From contig NZ_QNRH01000009.1 in the NCBI RefSeq assembly GCF_003314995.1, forward strand, positions 82,203 to 146,202: DNA of 64,000 nt. Direction: 5' to 3'. The notes beneath the pieces are model-generated. The model was not told the DNA's origin. It ran no database searches and saw only the letters and a list, made by a program, of their open reading frames with translations. Positions 55,092-62,971 of the stretch are shown here, piece after piece; position 1 is the first letter of the stretch, and each line of letters begins with the position of its first letter. The DNA comes from Pseudochrobactrum asaccharolyticum (GTDB lineage Bacteria > Pseudomonadota > Alphaproteobacteria > Rhizobiales > Rhizobiaceae). The position numbers were made by a program, and so were the translations under genes.

Positions 55092-56174
55092 TCAGACCAG
55101 CTTGCCACGGGCAGCAATTGGCCAGCTTTCCGTGACCTTGCCATTGCGCTGGATATAGACGCTGTCAAACATATTGGTAACGACGCAGACATGGTTCGGG
55201 ATGATCCGTACTTTGTCACCGACCTTGAGGTTGATCGGCTGGTCGCTGACCAGACGGCCGTGCTCTTCAGACAATTGATCAATGCGGATATCATCGCGGC
55301 CGAGGACATGGCCATAGCCAGAAAGACCAAGCAAATCGGAAGTCAGAGTTTTACTGCCTGCATCAATGATCGCGCGGTTGTCAGGCGGCACGGACACAAC
55401 GGTTGCCAATACGAAAAATGCACAATCATCATAGGTGCAAGCGCCACGTTCAACGAGCGAGCGGTCGTTGTAAATATAAGTGCCGGGGCGATATTCTGTG
55501 ACAACAGGTGCATCAGCCGCGCTCATCATTGATGGTGTGCCGCCGGAGGTGACGAGCGGCACAGCAATGCCGGATGCTTCGATTTTTTGCTTTGCCTGTT
55601 CCATGAAGTTTTCAACCGCGGCATGGGCATTGGCAGGCGGATAGGTCATCAGGCCACCGAATTGCAGTCCTTCAGCATTATGAATGGCTTGAGCAAGTTG
55701 TGCTGCTGCTTCAGGCGATGCAACGCCGCAGCGGTCTGCGCCGGTATTGCATTCTACCAGCACCGTTAACGGCTGTGCCTCATGGGCGAAAGTTTCGGAC
55801 AGACCATTAATAACAGTCAGATTATCTGCAACCACACTCAGTTTTGTGCGGTGCGCTAATGCTCTCAACCGGTCAAGTTTTTCATTGCCTAGAATATTAT
55901 AGGTGATCAGCAGGTCAGGAGAGCAGTCATATTCTTTCTGCAAGCCGTCAAGCATGGCTTCGGCCTCAGAGATTTTTTGGCAGGTGATGCCGCCTGCACC
56001 GGCTGCAAGCTGGGCATGCGCCAGTGCCGGTAATTTATGCGTCTTGATATGAGGGCGTACTCTAAAACCATTTTTGTCCGCATAGGACTGAAAATTACGG
56101 ATATTTCTTTCCGCAATATCCAGATCAACGACAATTGCCGGTGTGTTCAATTGGTCTGCTAATTTTGGTTCCAT
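55092..56174 (-). CDS. D-threonine aldolase / D-serine dehydratase-like PLP enzyme
   Basis: Product of 360 residues of the fold-type III (alanine racemase-like) DSD1/DTA family. The PLP lysine is K44 in VRPHIKTHK. VECNTGADRCGV and TSGGTPSM bind the cofactor phosphate. PNHVC near residue 322 offers the His and Cys ligands of the metal seen in this family. It should cleave D-3-hydroxy amino acids or deaminate D-serine. Grouped with a D-aminoacylase and peptide transporter, it supports a role in D-amino-acid use. Confidence 0.88.
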   Translation of the reverse strand: MEPKLADQLNTPAIVVDLDIAERNIRNFQSYADKNGFRVRPHIKTHKLPALAHAQLAAGAGGITCQKISEAEAMLDGLQKEYDCSPDLLITYNILGNEKLDRLRALAHRTKLSVVADNLTVINGLSETFAHEAQPLTVLVECNTGADRCGVASPEAAAQLAQAIHNAEGLQFGGLMTYPPANAHAAVENFMEQAKQKIEASGIAVPLVTSGGTPSMMSAADAPVVTEYRPGTYIYNDRSLVERGACTYDDCAFFVLATVVSVPPDNRAIIDAGSKTLTSDLLGLSGYGHVLGRDDIRIDQLSEEHGRLVSDQPINLKVGDKVRIIPNHVCVVTNMFDSVYIQRNGKVTESWPIAARGKLV

Positions 56175-56305
56175 TTTTCCTCACATTCTCCACGACCGTG
56201 TTTATTTGTCTTACAGGCGTCAAAAAACGTGCCGGTCAGACTGGTCACCCTCTTGACAAGTTATGCAGACTATATTGAGATACGTCAATCCGGTAAAATA
56301 GACTA

Positions 56306-56325
56306 ATGTCCATTATTTTGGACAA
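56306..56325. promoter_or_regulatory. Candidate IclR operator, site 1
   Basis: ATGTCCATTATTTTGGACAA contains a perfect inverted repeat TGTCCA-N6-TGGACA (56307-56324). It lies in the divergent promoter between the PLP enzyme operon and the peptide transporter operon. A 16/20 match occurs at 62521-62540 beside the iclR gene, supporting a common regulator. Confidence 0.7.
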
Positions 56326-56391
56326 AATGAAAAATCACGCCGAGGAGGAGCCGCATCGCAGGTGCGGACATAACAATTGGGGGTTCATGAA

Positions 56392-57921
56392 ATGCAGGCA
56401 ATGAAACTGGCGCTGTTTTTAAGTGCTGCGACAATCGCATTGATGCCGTCCGCTTTCGCGCAACAAAAAGGCGGGGTGCTGGATGTGGCGACGATTGGTG
56501 AGCCGCCGACACTGGACCCGATGGTCTCAACGGCGGATCTCGTCGGTATTGTCAGTCAGCATATGTTTGAGACACTTTATACTTTCGATAAAGACTGGAA
56601 ACCGGCGCCGCTTCTGGCTGCCAGCCTTCCGGAAATCTCTGCCGATGGTAAAACCTATCTGATTAAGCTGCGTGAGGGTGTTAAATTCCACGATGGTACA
56701 GGCATGACATCGGAAGATGTTGTGGCATCGCTCAAGCGCTGGACAAATTTAGCCTCGCGCGGCAAACAGGCTGCAACTTTGATTGAAGCCATTGAGCCGG
56801 TTGACGATTACAGCATCAAAATCACGCTGAAGCAGCCTTATGCACCGCTGACATCGCTGCTGGCCTTCAATAATTCCGCGGCGATTGTTTTGCCCGCTGA
56901 AAAACAGGCTGAGCCGATGACCGAATTTGTCGGCACCGGCCCTTATCAGTTTAAAGAGCGCAAGCCTGATCAGTATATTCAGCTGGTTCGTTATGATGGC
57001 TATAAATCGCAGGAAGGCGAGCCGAGCGGTTATGCGGGTGGCCGCCAGCAAAATCTCGATGAAATCCGTTTTGTGCCGGTGCCGGATGCCAATACCCGCG
57101 TAGAAGCTGCCGTTTCCGGCCAGTATGGTTATGTGGATGCGCTGCCGGTTGAAGCTTTTGACCGTGTGTCCGGTTCGGCGTCTTCGGATGCGGTTATGCT
57201 CAAGCCGTTCGGCTGGCCGGTTTTCATTATGAATACCTCCACAGGTATTGCTGCAAACCGTAATCTGCGTAAAGCTGTGCAGGTAGCGTTGAATAATGAG
57301 GACATGCTGACTGCCGCCTATGGCAGCAAGGATTTCTTCAGTGTTGAACCATCGCTCTATCCGGCACAGTTTATCTGGAATACCGATGCCGGTTCAGAAG
57401 GCAGCTATAATGTTGGCGATGCAGAAGCGGCAAAGGCGCTGCTGAAAACCGCCAATTATAATGGCGAGCCGCTGCGTATTCTCACCAGCCGCCAATATGA
57501 ATTCCATTATAAAATGGCGCAGGTTGCCGCTGAATATCTGAAACTGGCCGGTTTCAATGTTGATATGCAGGTGGTGGACTGGGCAACGCTCACCCAGCGC
57601 CGCGCTGATCCGGCACTCTGGGATATTTACATCACGCATAGCCCGTTCCTGCCTGAACCGGCTCTGATTGATCCGCTTTCAGTGAGTGAGCCGGGTAAAT
57701 GGAATACACCGGCACGTGCCAAGGTGATGGACGCGTTTAATGCGGAAGCTGATCCGCAGAAGCGTGCGGCACTCTGGGCAGAGGTGCAGAAAGTCGTGTT
57801 CGACGAGGTGCCGTTCATCAAGATCGGTAATTTCAACAATCTGTCTGCCAAATCCAAGAAACTGGATGGTGTGACACCTGCACCATGGCCATATTTCTGG
57901 AATGCATCTGTTGAAAAATAA
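56392..57921 (+). CDS. Peptide-type ABC solute-binding protein (family 5)
   Basis: Product of 509 residues. ATG 56392 is chosen, with GGGGG about 9 bp upstream; ATG 56401 is possible. Signal peptide: LALFLSAATIALMPSAFAQ. Family 5 motifs are IGEPPTLDPMVSTADLVGIVSQHMFETLYTF and YLIKLREGVKFHDGTGMTSEDVVASLKRW. It supplies the permeases and ATPases encoded directly downstream. The cluster context suggests N-acyl or peptide-linked D-amino acids as ligands. Confidence 0.9.
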   Translation: MQAMKLALFLSAATIALMPSAFAQQKGGVLDVATIGEPPTLDPMVSTADLVGIVSQHMFETLYTFDKDWKPAPLLAASLPEISADGKTYLIKLREGVKFHDGTGMTSEDVVASLKRWTNLASRGKQAATLIEAIEPVDDYSIKITLKQPYAPLTSLLAFNNSAAIVLPAEKQAEPMTEFVGTGPYQFKERKPDQYIQLVRYDGYKSQEGEPSGYAGGRQQNLDEIRFVPVPDANTRVEAAVSGQYGYVDALPVEAFDRVSGSASSDAVMLKPFGWPVFIMNTSTGIAANRNLRKAVQVALNNEDMLTAAYGSKDFFSVEPSLYPAQFIWNTDAGSEGSYNVGDAEAAKALLKTANYNGEPLRILTSRQYEFHYKMAQVAAEYLKLAGFNVDMQVVDWATLTQRRADPALWDIYITHSPFLPEPALIDPLSVSEPGKWNTPARAKVMDAFNAEADPQKRAALWAEVQKVVFDEVPFIKIGNFNNLSAKSKKLDGVTPAPWPYFWNASVEK

Positions 57922-57930
57922 ATGAGACAG

Positions 57931-57962
57931 GCCGCGCAACTTCGGAGGAGAAGCGGCGCGGC
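57931..57962 (+). other. Intercistronic hairpin in the peptide transporter operon
   Basis: GCCGCGC (57931-57937) pairs with GCGCGGC (57956-57962), and CTTC with GAAG inside around GGAGGA. Only three T follow. It probably protects the binding protein mRNA and lowers expression of the permease genes, the usual need for an excess of binding protein. Confidence 0.65.
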
Positions 57963-58000
57963 TTTACATCTTGGGCATTCCCGAACTGGGTGGAGACTGA

Positions 58001-58942
58001 ATGCTACGCTATATCATACAGCGTCTGATCGGCATGATCGTGGTCATGTTTCTGGTTGTGACGATTGTTTTTGTGATCGTCCGTGTTACGCCGGGTGATC
58101 CTGCTGCCGTCATGCTGGGGCCGGAAGCGACACAGGCTGATATTGAAGGACTGCGGGCAAAGCTCGGTCTTGATCGTTCATTACCGGTGCAATACGGCTA
58201 TTACCTGCTGCAATTGCTGCGCGGTGATCTTGGCCAGTCGATCTTCCTCGGTCAGCCGGTTGCCCACGCTTTGGCGGAACGGGCAGAGCCGACATTCTTT
58301 CTCACATTGTTCTCCATTCTGATTGCCAGTGCGATTGCCTTGCCGGTCGGCATTTATGCTGCGGTAAAGCGGGGTTCGTTTTTCGATCAGACTGCAACGG
58401 CGCTGGCGATGTTTGCCGCCAGTATTCCAAGCTTCTGGCTTGGCCTGCTGCTGATGCAGGTATTTGCCGTGCGCTACGGCTTGTTTCCGGTTTCCGGCTA
58501 TGGCGGGCCGGATACGAGTTTTGGCGAACGAATGATGCATCTGGTGCTGCCGTCTTTCGCACTGGGTATCGTGTCCTCTGCTCTCATCATGCGTTTTACC
58601 CGCGCCTCGATGCTGGATGTGCTGGGCGATGATTATGTGCGCACAGCCCGAGCCAAGGGGCTGAATGGCAGCCGCGTGGTGATGAAACATGCGTTTAAAA
58701 ATGCGTTGATCCCAATTTTGACAGTGATCGGCCTGACCGCAGCTGTGCTGATTTCCGGTGCGGTGGTCACAGAGACCGTGTTTGGCCTTCCGGGGGTTGG
58801 CAATCTGGTGGTGTCGGCTGTGATGCGCCGTGATTATCCGGTTATTCAGGGGGCGTTGCTGGTGATTGCCGCGCTCTATGTTCTGATTAATTTTGCCATT
58901 GATATGCTTTATCTGGCCGTCGATCCGAGGGTGCGTTACTGA
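58001..58942 (+). CDS. Dipeptide/oligopeptide ABC permease, DppB-like
   Basis: Product of 313 residues. The DppB/OppB N-terminus is MLRYIIQRLIGMIVVMFLVVT, followed by FVIVRVTPGDPAAVML, and the EAA loop is DYVRTARAKGLNGSRVVMKHAFKNALIP. Six membrane helices are expected. The last base of its stop codon is the first base of the next gene's ATG, indicating translational coupling. Confidence 0.92.
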   Translation: MLRYIIQRLIGMIVVMFLVVTIVFVIVRVTPGDPAAVMLGPEATQADIEGLRAKLGLDRSLPVQYGYYLLQLLRGDLGQSIFLGQPVAHALAERAEPTFFLTLFSILIASAIALPVGIYAAVKRGSFFDQTATALAMFAASIPSFWLGLLLMQVFAVRYGLFPVSGYGGPDTSFGERMMHLVLPSFALGIVSSALIMRFTRASMLDVLGDDYVRTARAKGLNGSRVVMKHAFKNALIPILTVIGLTAAVLISGAVVTETVFGLPGVGNLVVSAVMRRDYPVIQGALLVIAALYVLINFAIDMLYLAVDPRVRY

Positions 58943-59805
58943 TGACCGGCTCCAGTGTAAAATCCTCAGAAACATGGTTGTTTATCCGTCGCCTGTTGCG
59001 TCGCCGCACCGTTGCATTTGGCCTGTTCGTCCTGATCGTTTTCGTGCTGCTCGCCGTTTTGGCACCACTGATTGCACCCTATGCACCGGGTAAATTGTCG
59101 ATCAGCAATCGTCTGACCGCGCCGAACGGTACATGGTTTTTCGGTACCGATGAGTTTGGCCGTGATGTATTTTCCCGCACACTTTATGCGGGGCAGTTAT
59201 CTCTGGCTGTTGGCGCTGCCGTAGTAGTGCTGGCAAGTCTGATTGGTATCACGCTCGGCTTGCTGGCGGGGTTTTTCCAGCGGCTGGATACGCCGATTGC
59301 GCGTCTGATTGATGCGATGATGGCCTTTCCGGATATTCTTTTGGCGATTGCGCTGGTGGCCGCACTCGGCCCTTCGCTGACAACTGTGATTGTGGCGCTA
59401 TCGATAGTCTATGCACCGAGACTGGCGCGTGTGGTGCGTGCTTCAACACTCGTTATCCGCGAACTGCCCTATATTGAGGCATCGCGTGCGCTGGGCATTT
59501 CCACGCCGCATATTATGACCCGCCACGTGCTGCGTAATCTGCTATCGCCTATTCTGGTGCAGGGGACGTTTCTGTTTGCGCAGGCCATGCTTGCTGAGGC
59601 CGGTTTGTCCTTTCTGGGGCTTGGTGTCAGTCCGGAAATTCCGACATGGGGCACTATGATTGCCTCCGGCCGTCAATATGTCGGACAGGCAGACTGGATG
59701 ACGCTGTTTCCGGGCTTTGCCATCATTCTCGCCGTGCTGTCTTTGCAGATGGTGGGTGATGGATTGCGCGATCTTCTCGACCCGCGTTTGCGTAAAGATA
59801 TGTGA
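58942..59805 (+). CDS. Dipeptide/oligopeptide ABC permease, DppC-like
   Basis: Product of 287 residues with DppC hallmarks: RFGRDVFSRTLYAGQLSL-like segment (FGRDVFSRTLYAGQLSLAVG), the EAA loop LPYIEASRALGISTPHIMTRHVL, and LAEAGLSFLGLGVSPEIPTWG near the C-terminus. It forms the membrane pore with the DppB-like subunit. Confidence 0.92.
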   Translation: MTGSSVKSSETWLFIRRLLRRRTVAFGLFVLIVFVLLAVLAPLIAPYAPGKLSISNRLTAPNGTWFFGTDEFGRDVFSRTLYAGQLSLAVGAAVVVLASLIGITLGLLAGFFQRLDTPIARLIDAMMAFPDILLAIALVAALGPSLTTVIVALSIVYAPRLARVVRASTLVIRELPYIEASRALGISTPHIMTRHVLRNLLSPILVQGTFLFAQAMLAEAGLSFLGLGVSPEIPTWGTMIASGRQYVGQADWMTLFPGFAIILAVLSLQMVGDGLRDLLDPRLRKDM

Positions 59806-59809
59806 GGGC

Positions 59810-61633
59810 ATGATGAGCCATTTATCAGACAAACAGCCTGTGCTCCGCGTGCAAAATCTCACAACCTCTTTTCTCGGGGAGGGCGGCTGGCGACCGGTTG
59901 TGAAAAACATCTCCTTTGATGTCGGTGCAGGAGAAACAGTGGCACTGGTCGGGGAATCCGGTTCCGGAAAAAGTGTAACATCTCTTTCGGTGATGCGATT
60001 GTTGCAGCCGGATACCAGCCGGATTGAAGGGAATATTCTGCTTGCCGGTAAAGATATTTTGCAACTGTCCGAGCAGGAAATGCAAAAAGTGCGCGGCAAT
60101 GATGTTGCGATGATCTTTCAGGAGCCGATGACGTCGCTCAACCCGCTTTACACGGTGGGAGATCAGATTTGTGAAGCTCTGTTATGCCATCGCAATATGA
60201 GCAGGGCAGAGGCAAAGGCTGAAGCTCTGCGGCTGATGGATAAGGTTCGCATTCCGTCTGCCGCAAGCCGGTTCAATGAATATCCGCACCGTTTTTCCGG
60301 CGGTATGCGTCAGCGCGTGATGATCGCGATGGCGCTGGTTACCCGCCCGAAACTGCTGATTGCCGATGAGCCGACTACCGCGCTGGATGTGACTATTCAG
60401 GGGCAGATTCTCGACCTGATTAAAACCTTGCAGGAGGAGGAAGGCACTTCGGTACTGTTCATCACCCATGATATGGGTGTGGTTGCAGAAATCGCTGACC
60501 GCACGGTGGTGATGTATCATGGTGATGCGGTGGAAACCGGCGATACAGCTGAGATTTTTCATCAGGCAAAGCATCCGTACACGCGGGCCCTGTTATCGGC
60601 TGTACCGGCACTCGGCTCGATGACCGGACGTGCGCGCCCGCTACGTTTTCCCGTCGTTGATATCCGAACTGGCACGGCACTGCCGCCGGTAGAAGCTGCT
60701 GATACTGTGGCGCAGGACGTGCCGCCGGTTCTGGACGTAAAAGGGCTGACGACGCGCTTTACCATTCACAGCGGACTATTCGGGAAACTGGCAGGGCGTG
60801 TTCATGCGGTGGAGAATATCTCCTTTTCCTTGCAACCGGGAGAAACACTGTCACTGGTGGGCGAGTCAGGTTGCGGTAAGTCGACGACCGGACGCTCGAT
60901 CATGCGACTGATAGAGCCGCAAAGCGGTTCCGTTATGGTCAACGGGCAGGATGTGATGGCCATGGCAGGCCATGAGCTACAGGGCCTGCGCCGTACCATG
61001 CAGATGATTTTTCAGGATCCCTATGCCAGTCTCAATCCGCGTATGCGTATTGGTGCTTCTATCGCAGAGCCGTTTCTGGAGCACAAGCTCGGTACAAAGC
61101 AACAGGCGCGGGAGCGTGTAGCTGATCTTCTGGAGCGTGTGGGGTTGAAAGCCGATATGGCGTCTCGCTTCCCGCATGAATTTTCCGGCGGGCAGCGTCA
61201 GCGTATTTGCATTGCCCGTGCTTTGGCGCTTGATCCGAAACTTATCGTTGCCGATGAGTCTGTCTCAGCGCTGGATGTTTCCATCAAGGCGCAGGTCATC
61301 AATCTGTTGCTCGATCTGCAATCCAGTCTCAACCTGTCTTTTCTGTTTATCTCGCACGATATGGCGGTGGTGGAACGTCTCAGCCACCGCGTTGCGGTGA
61401 TGTATCTGGGCGAGATTGTTGAGATCGGGCCGCGTGCAGCGGTGTTTGAAAACCCGCAGCATCCTTATACGAAAAAGCTGATGGCAGCAGTGCCGGTGCC
61501 CGACCCTGCACGGCGCGGTATGCGGCGCGGGCAGATTGCTGATGAATTGCACAGCCCTGTGCGTGCACCGGATTATGTGCCGGTTGAACGGCGGATGCGC
61601 GAAGTATCAGAAGGGCATTTCATAATTCAATGA
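59810..61633 (+). CDS. Dual ATPase of the peptide ABC transporter (DppD-DppF fusion)
   Basis: Product of 607 residues from ATG 59810, with GAGGG just before it; ATG 59813 is also possible. It holds two complete ATPase domains: Walker A GESGSGKSVTS then GESGCGKSTTG; signatures FSGGMRQRV and FSGGQRQRI; Walker B LIADEPTTALD and IVADESVSALD. In the second Walker B the usual Pro is Ser (DES). Each half carries the C-terminal oligopeptide ATPase extension with HPYTRALLSAVP or HPYTKKLMAAVP. One chain replaces the usual DppD and DppF pair. Confidence 0.92.
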   Translation: MMSHLSDKQPVLRVQNLTTSFLGEGGWRPVVKNISFDVGAGETVALVGESGSGKSVTSLSVMRLLQPDTSRIEGNILLAGKDILQLSEQEMQKVRGNDVAMIFQEPMTSLNPLYTVGDQICEALLCHRNMSRAEAKAEALRLMDKVRIPSAASRFNEYPHRFSGGMRQRVMIAMALVTRPKLLIADEPTTALDVTIQGQILDLIKTLQEEEGTSVLFITHDMGVVAEIADRTVVMYHGDAVETGDTAEIFHQAKHPYTRALLSAVPALGSMTGRARPLRFPVVDIRTGTALPPVEAADTVAQDVPPVLDVKGLTTRFTIHSGLFGKLAGRVHAVENISFSLQPGETLSLVGESGCGKSTTGRSIMRLIEPQSGSVMVNGQDVMAMAGHELQGLRRTMQMIFQDPYASLNPRMRIGASIAEPFLEHKLGTKQQARERVADLLERVGLKADMASRFPHEFSGGQRQRICIARALALDPKLIVADESVSALDVSIKAQVINLLLDLQSSLNLSFLFISHDMAVVERLSHRVAVMYLGEIVEIGPRAAVFENPQHPYTKKLMAAVPVPDPARRGMRRGQIADELHSPVRAPDYVPVERRMREVSEGHFIIQ

Positions 61634-61698
61634 TATATCCGCAACACAGATTTTCAGCTCAGGCGGGGGGAGCGCTCAGCGGTTGTGCCGGATACCGG

Positions 61699-62490
61699 TC
61701 AATGTTTGCCGCTGAGTGCCTGCGCCGCTTGCTTGAGGCATTGCAGATAGAAGGCATGGTTCTTCAGCCCGTCATCACGGGGGGCAACGAGGCACAGTGT
61801 TGCAGTCGCAATACCCTGCGCATCACGCATTGGCACAGCAAAACAGTGAGTGAAATTGTCGACCGTACTGTTGAAGGTAAACTGGCCGGTTTTATCAGCC
61901 TCACGTACCTGCGCGATAAATTCTGCCGGATCAAGCCAGCTGCCATTGGGCATCTGAAAATCGGCAGCGGGAATAAAACTGGTAATTTCTTCATCGCTGA
62001 GATGGGCAACCAGAAGACGGCCGGAGGCTGTCCACGGAATAGGCACGGAATGGCCGACATCCGAGGAAATACGGAACGGGCGCACGCCTTCTTTCATACG
62101 GGCAACGGTATATTTGTTGCCGTCCAAAACGCAATATTGTGCAGTCTCGCGGGTTTGTTCGGCAATACGTTCCAAGGCCGCATCACAGGCGCGCATGAAG
62201 TCAAAATGATCTTCATAGGCGGCGCCGAGGAAATAGAGTTTGCGTCCGAGAAACACGCGGCCGTCACCGCCGGTAAATTCGAGAATACCATTGCGCAGCA
62301 ACAGGTTGACCAGCTCGTAAACCGAGGAGCGCGGAGCGCCGATCTGCGCGGCAATTTCGTTGGGTTTCAGCGGTTCGCGCTTGTTACGCAAAAAGTCCAA
62401 AATCTCAAACGCACGATCAAGGCCGCGTGCACGCTTGCTGACGCTGTCTTCTTTAGGTGTGACCGGAGCGGTTGCTGGCGTGTCTGACAT
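61699..62490 (-). CDS. IclR-family regulator of the D-amino-acid cluster
   Basis: Product of 263 residues. The winged helix is ARGLDRAFEILDFLRNKREPLKPNEIAAQIGAPRSSVYELVNLLLRNG, and the C-terminal effector domain has GHSVPIPWTASGRLLVAHL and CFAVPMRDAQGIATATL. It is encoded in the middle of the cluster, convergent with the transporter operon and divergent from ridA. The repeated palindromic site in both divergent promoters of the cluster is its likely target. Confidence 0.91.
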   Translation of the reverse strand: MSDTPATAPVTPKEDSVSKRARGLDRAFEILDFLRNKREPLKPNEIAAQIGAPRSSVYELVNLLLRNGILEFTGGDGRVFLGRKLYFLGAAYEDHFDFMRACDAALERIAEQTRETAQYCVLDGNKYTVARMKEGVRPFRISSDVGHSVPIPWTASGRLLVAHLSDEEITSFIPAADFQMPNGSWLDPAEFIAQVREADKTGQFTFNSTVDNFTHCFAVPMRDAQGIATATLCLVAPRDDGLKNHAFYLQCLKQAAQALSGKH

Positions 62491-62520
62491 AGTATCTCAA
62501 ATGCTCGCTATAATGTTCTT

Positions 62521-62540
62521 ATGTCTATTATATTGGAATA
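62521..62540. promoter_or_regulatory. Candidate IclR operator, site 2
   Basis: ATGTCTATTATATTGGAATA matches 16 of 20 bases of the site at 56306-56325, with weaker symmetry (TGTCTA-N6-TGGAAT). It lies between iclR and ridA, so it could serve autoregulation and control of the ridA-deacylase genes. Confidence 0.65.
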
Positions 62541-62600
62541 TTCTTAACGGGCAAGCAGAAGTTTAAACCGGAAATTATGTTTGCAGAAGGAAAGACGGTT

Positions 62601-62945
62601 ATGATTATGCGTTATCAAAAAGGCAGCCGGATGAGTCAGGCCGTGAGCTATGGCGGTATGGTGCATATTGCCGGTCAGGTGGCTGAAAACCGCAAGGCTT
62701 CCATTGAAGAGCAGACCCGTGATGTTTTGGGTAAGATTGATCAGCTTTTGCAGCAGGCGGGAACCGACCGCTCCAAATTGCTGGCGGTAAATGTGTTTCT
62801 TCCGGCAATTGTTGATTTTGATGCGATGAATTCGGTCTATGATGCGTGGATTGATCCGGAAAACCCGCCAGCACGTGCCTGTGTGGAAGCGCGTCTGGCT
62901 GATCCTGATCTGCGGGTTGAAATGACCGCCGTTGCTGCCCTGTAA
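62601..62945 (+). CDS. RidA-family enamine/imine deaminase
   Basis: Product of 114 residues from ATG 62601, with AAGGAAA 7 bp upstream; an ATG at 62577 would add 8 residues. RidA features are MSQAVSYGGMVHIAGQVAE, TRDVLGKIDQLLQQAG, and PPARACVEARL with the conserved Arg that binds the substrate carboxylate. It should hydrolyse reactive 2-aminoacrylate-type imines released by PLP dehydratases, fitting the D-serine dehydratase-like enzyme of this cluster. It is followed after 26 bp by the deacylase gene. Confidence 0.9.
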   Translation: MIMRYQKGSRMSQAVSYGGMVHIAGQVAENRKASIEEQTRDVLGKIDQLLQQAGTDRSKLLAVNVFLPAIVDFDAMNSVYDAWIDPENPPARACVEARLADPDLRVEMTAVAAL

Positions 62946-62971
62946 TACTTAATGAAGTGCCGGAGCCTCAT

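Noticed and set aside
61630-62487. A 285-codon plus-strand open frame overlapping the iclR gene
   Set aside because: The minus-strand IclR reading has clear family motifs. The plus-strand translation has none.
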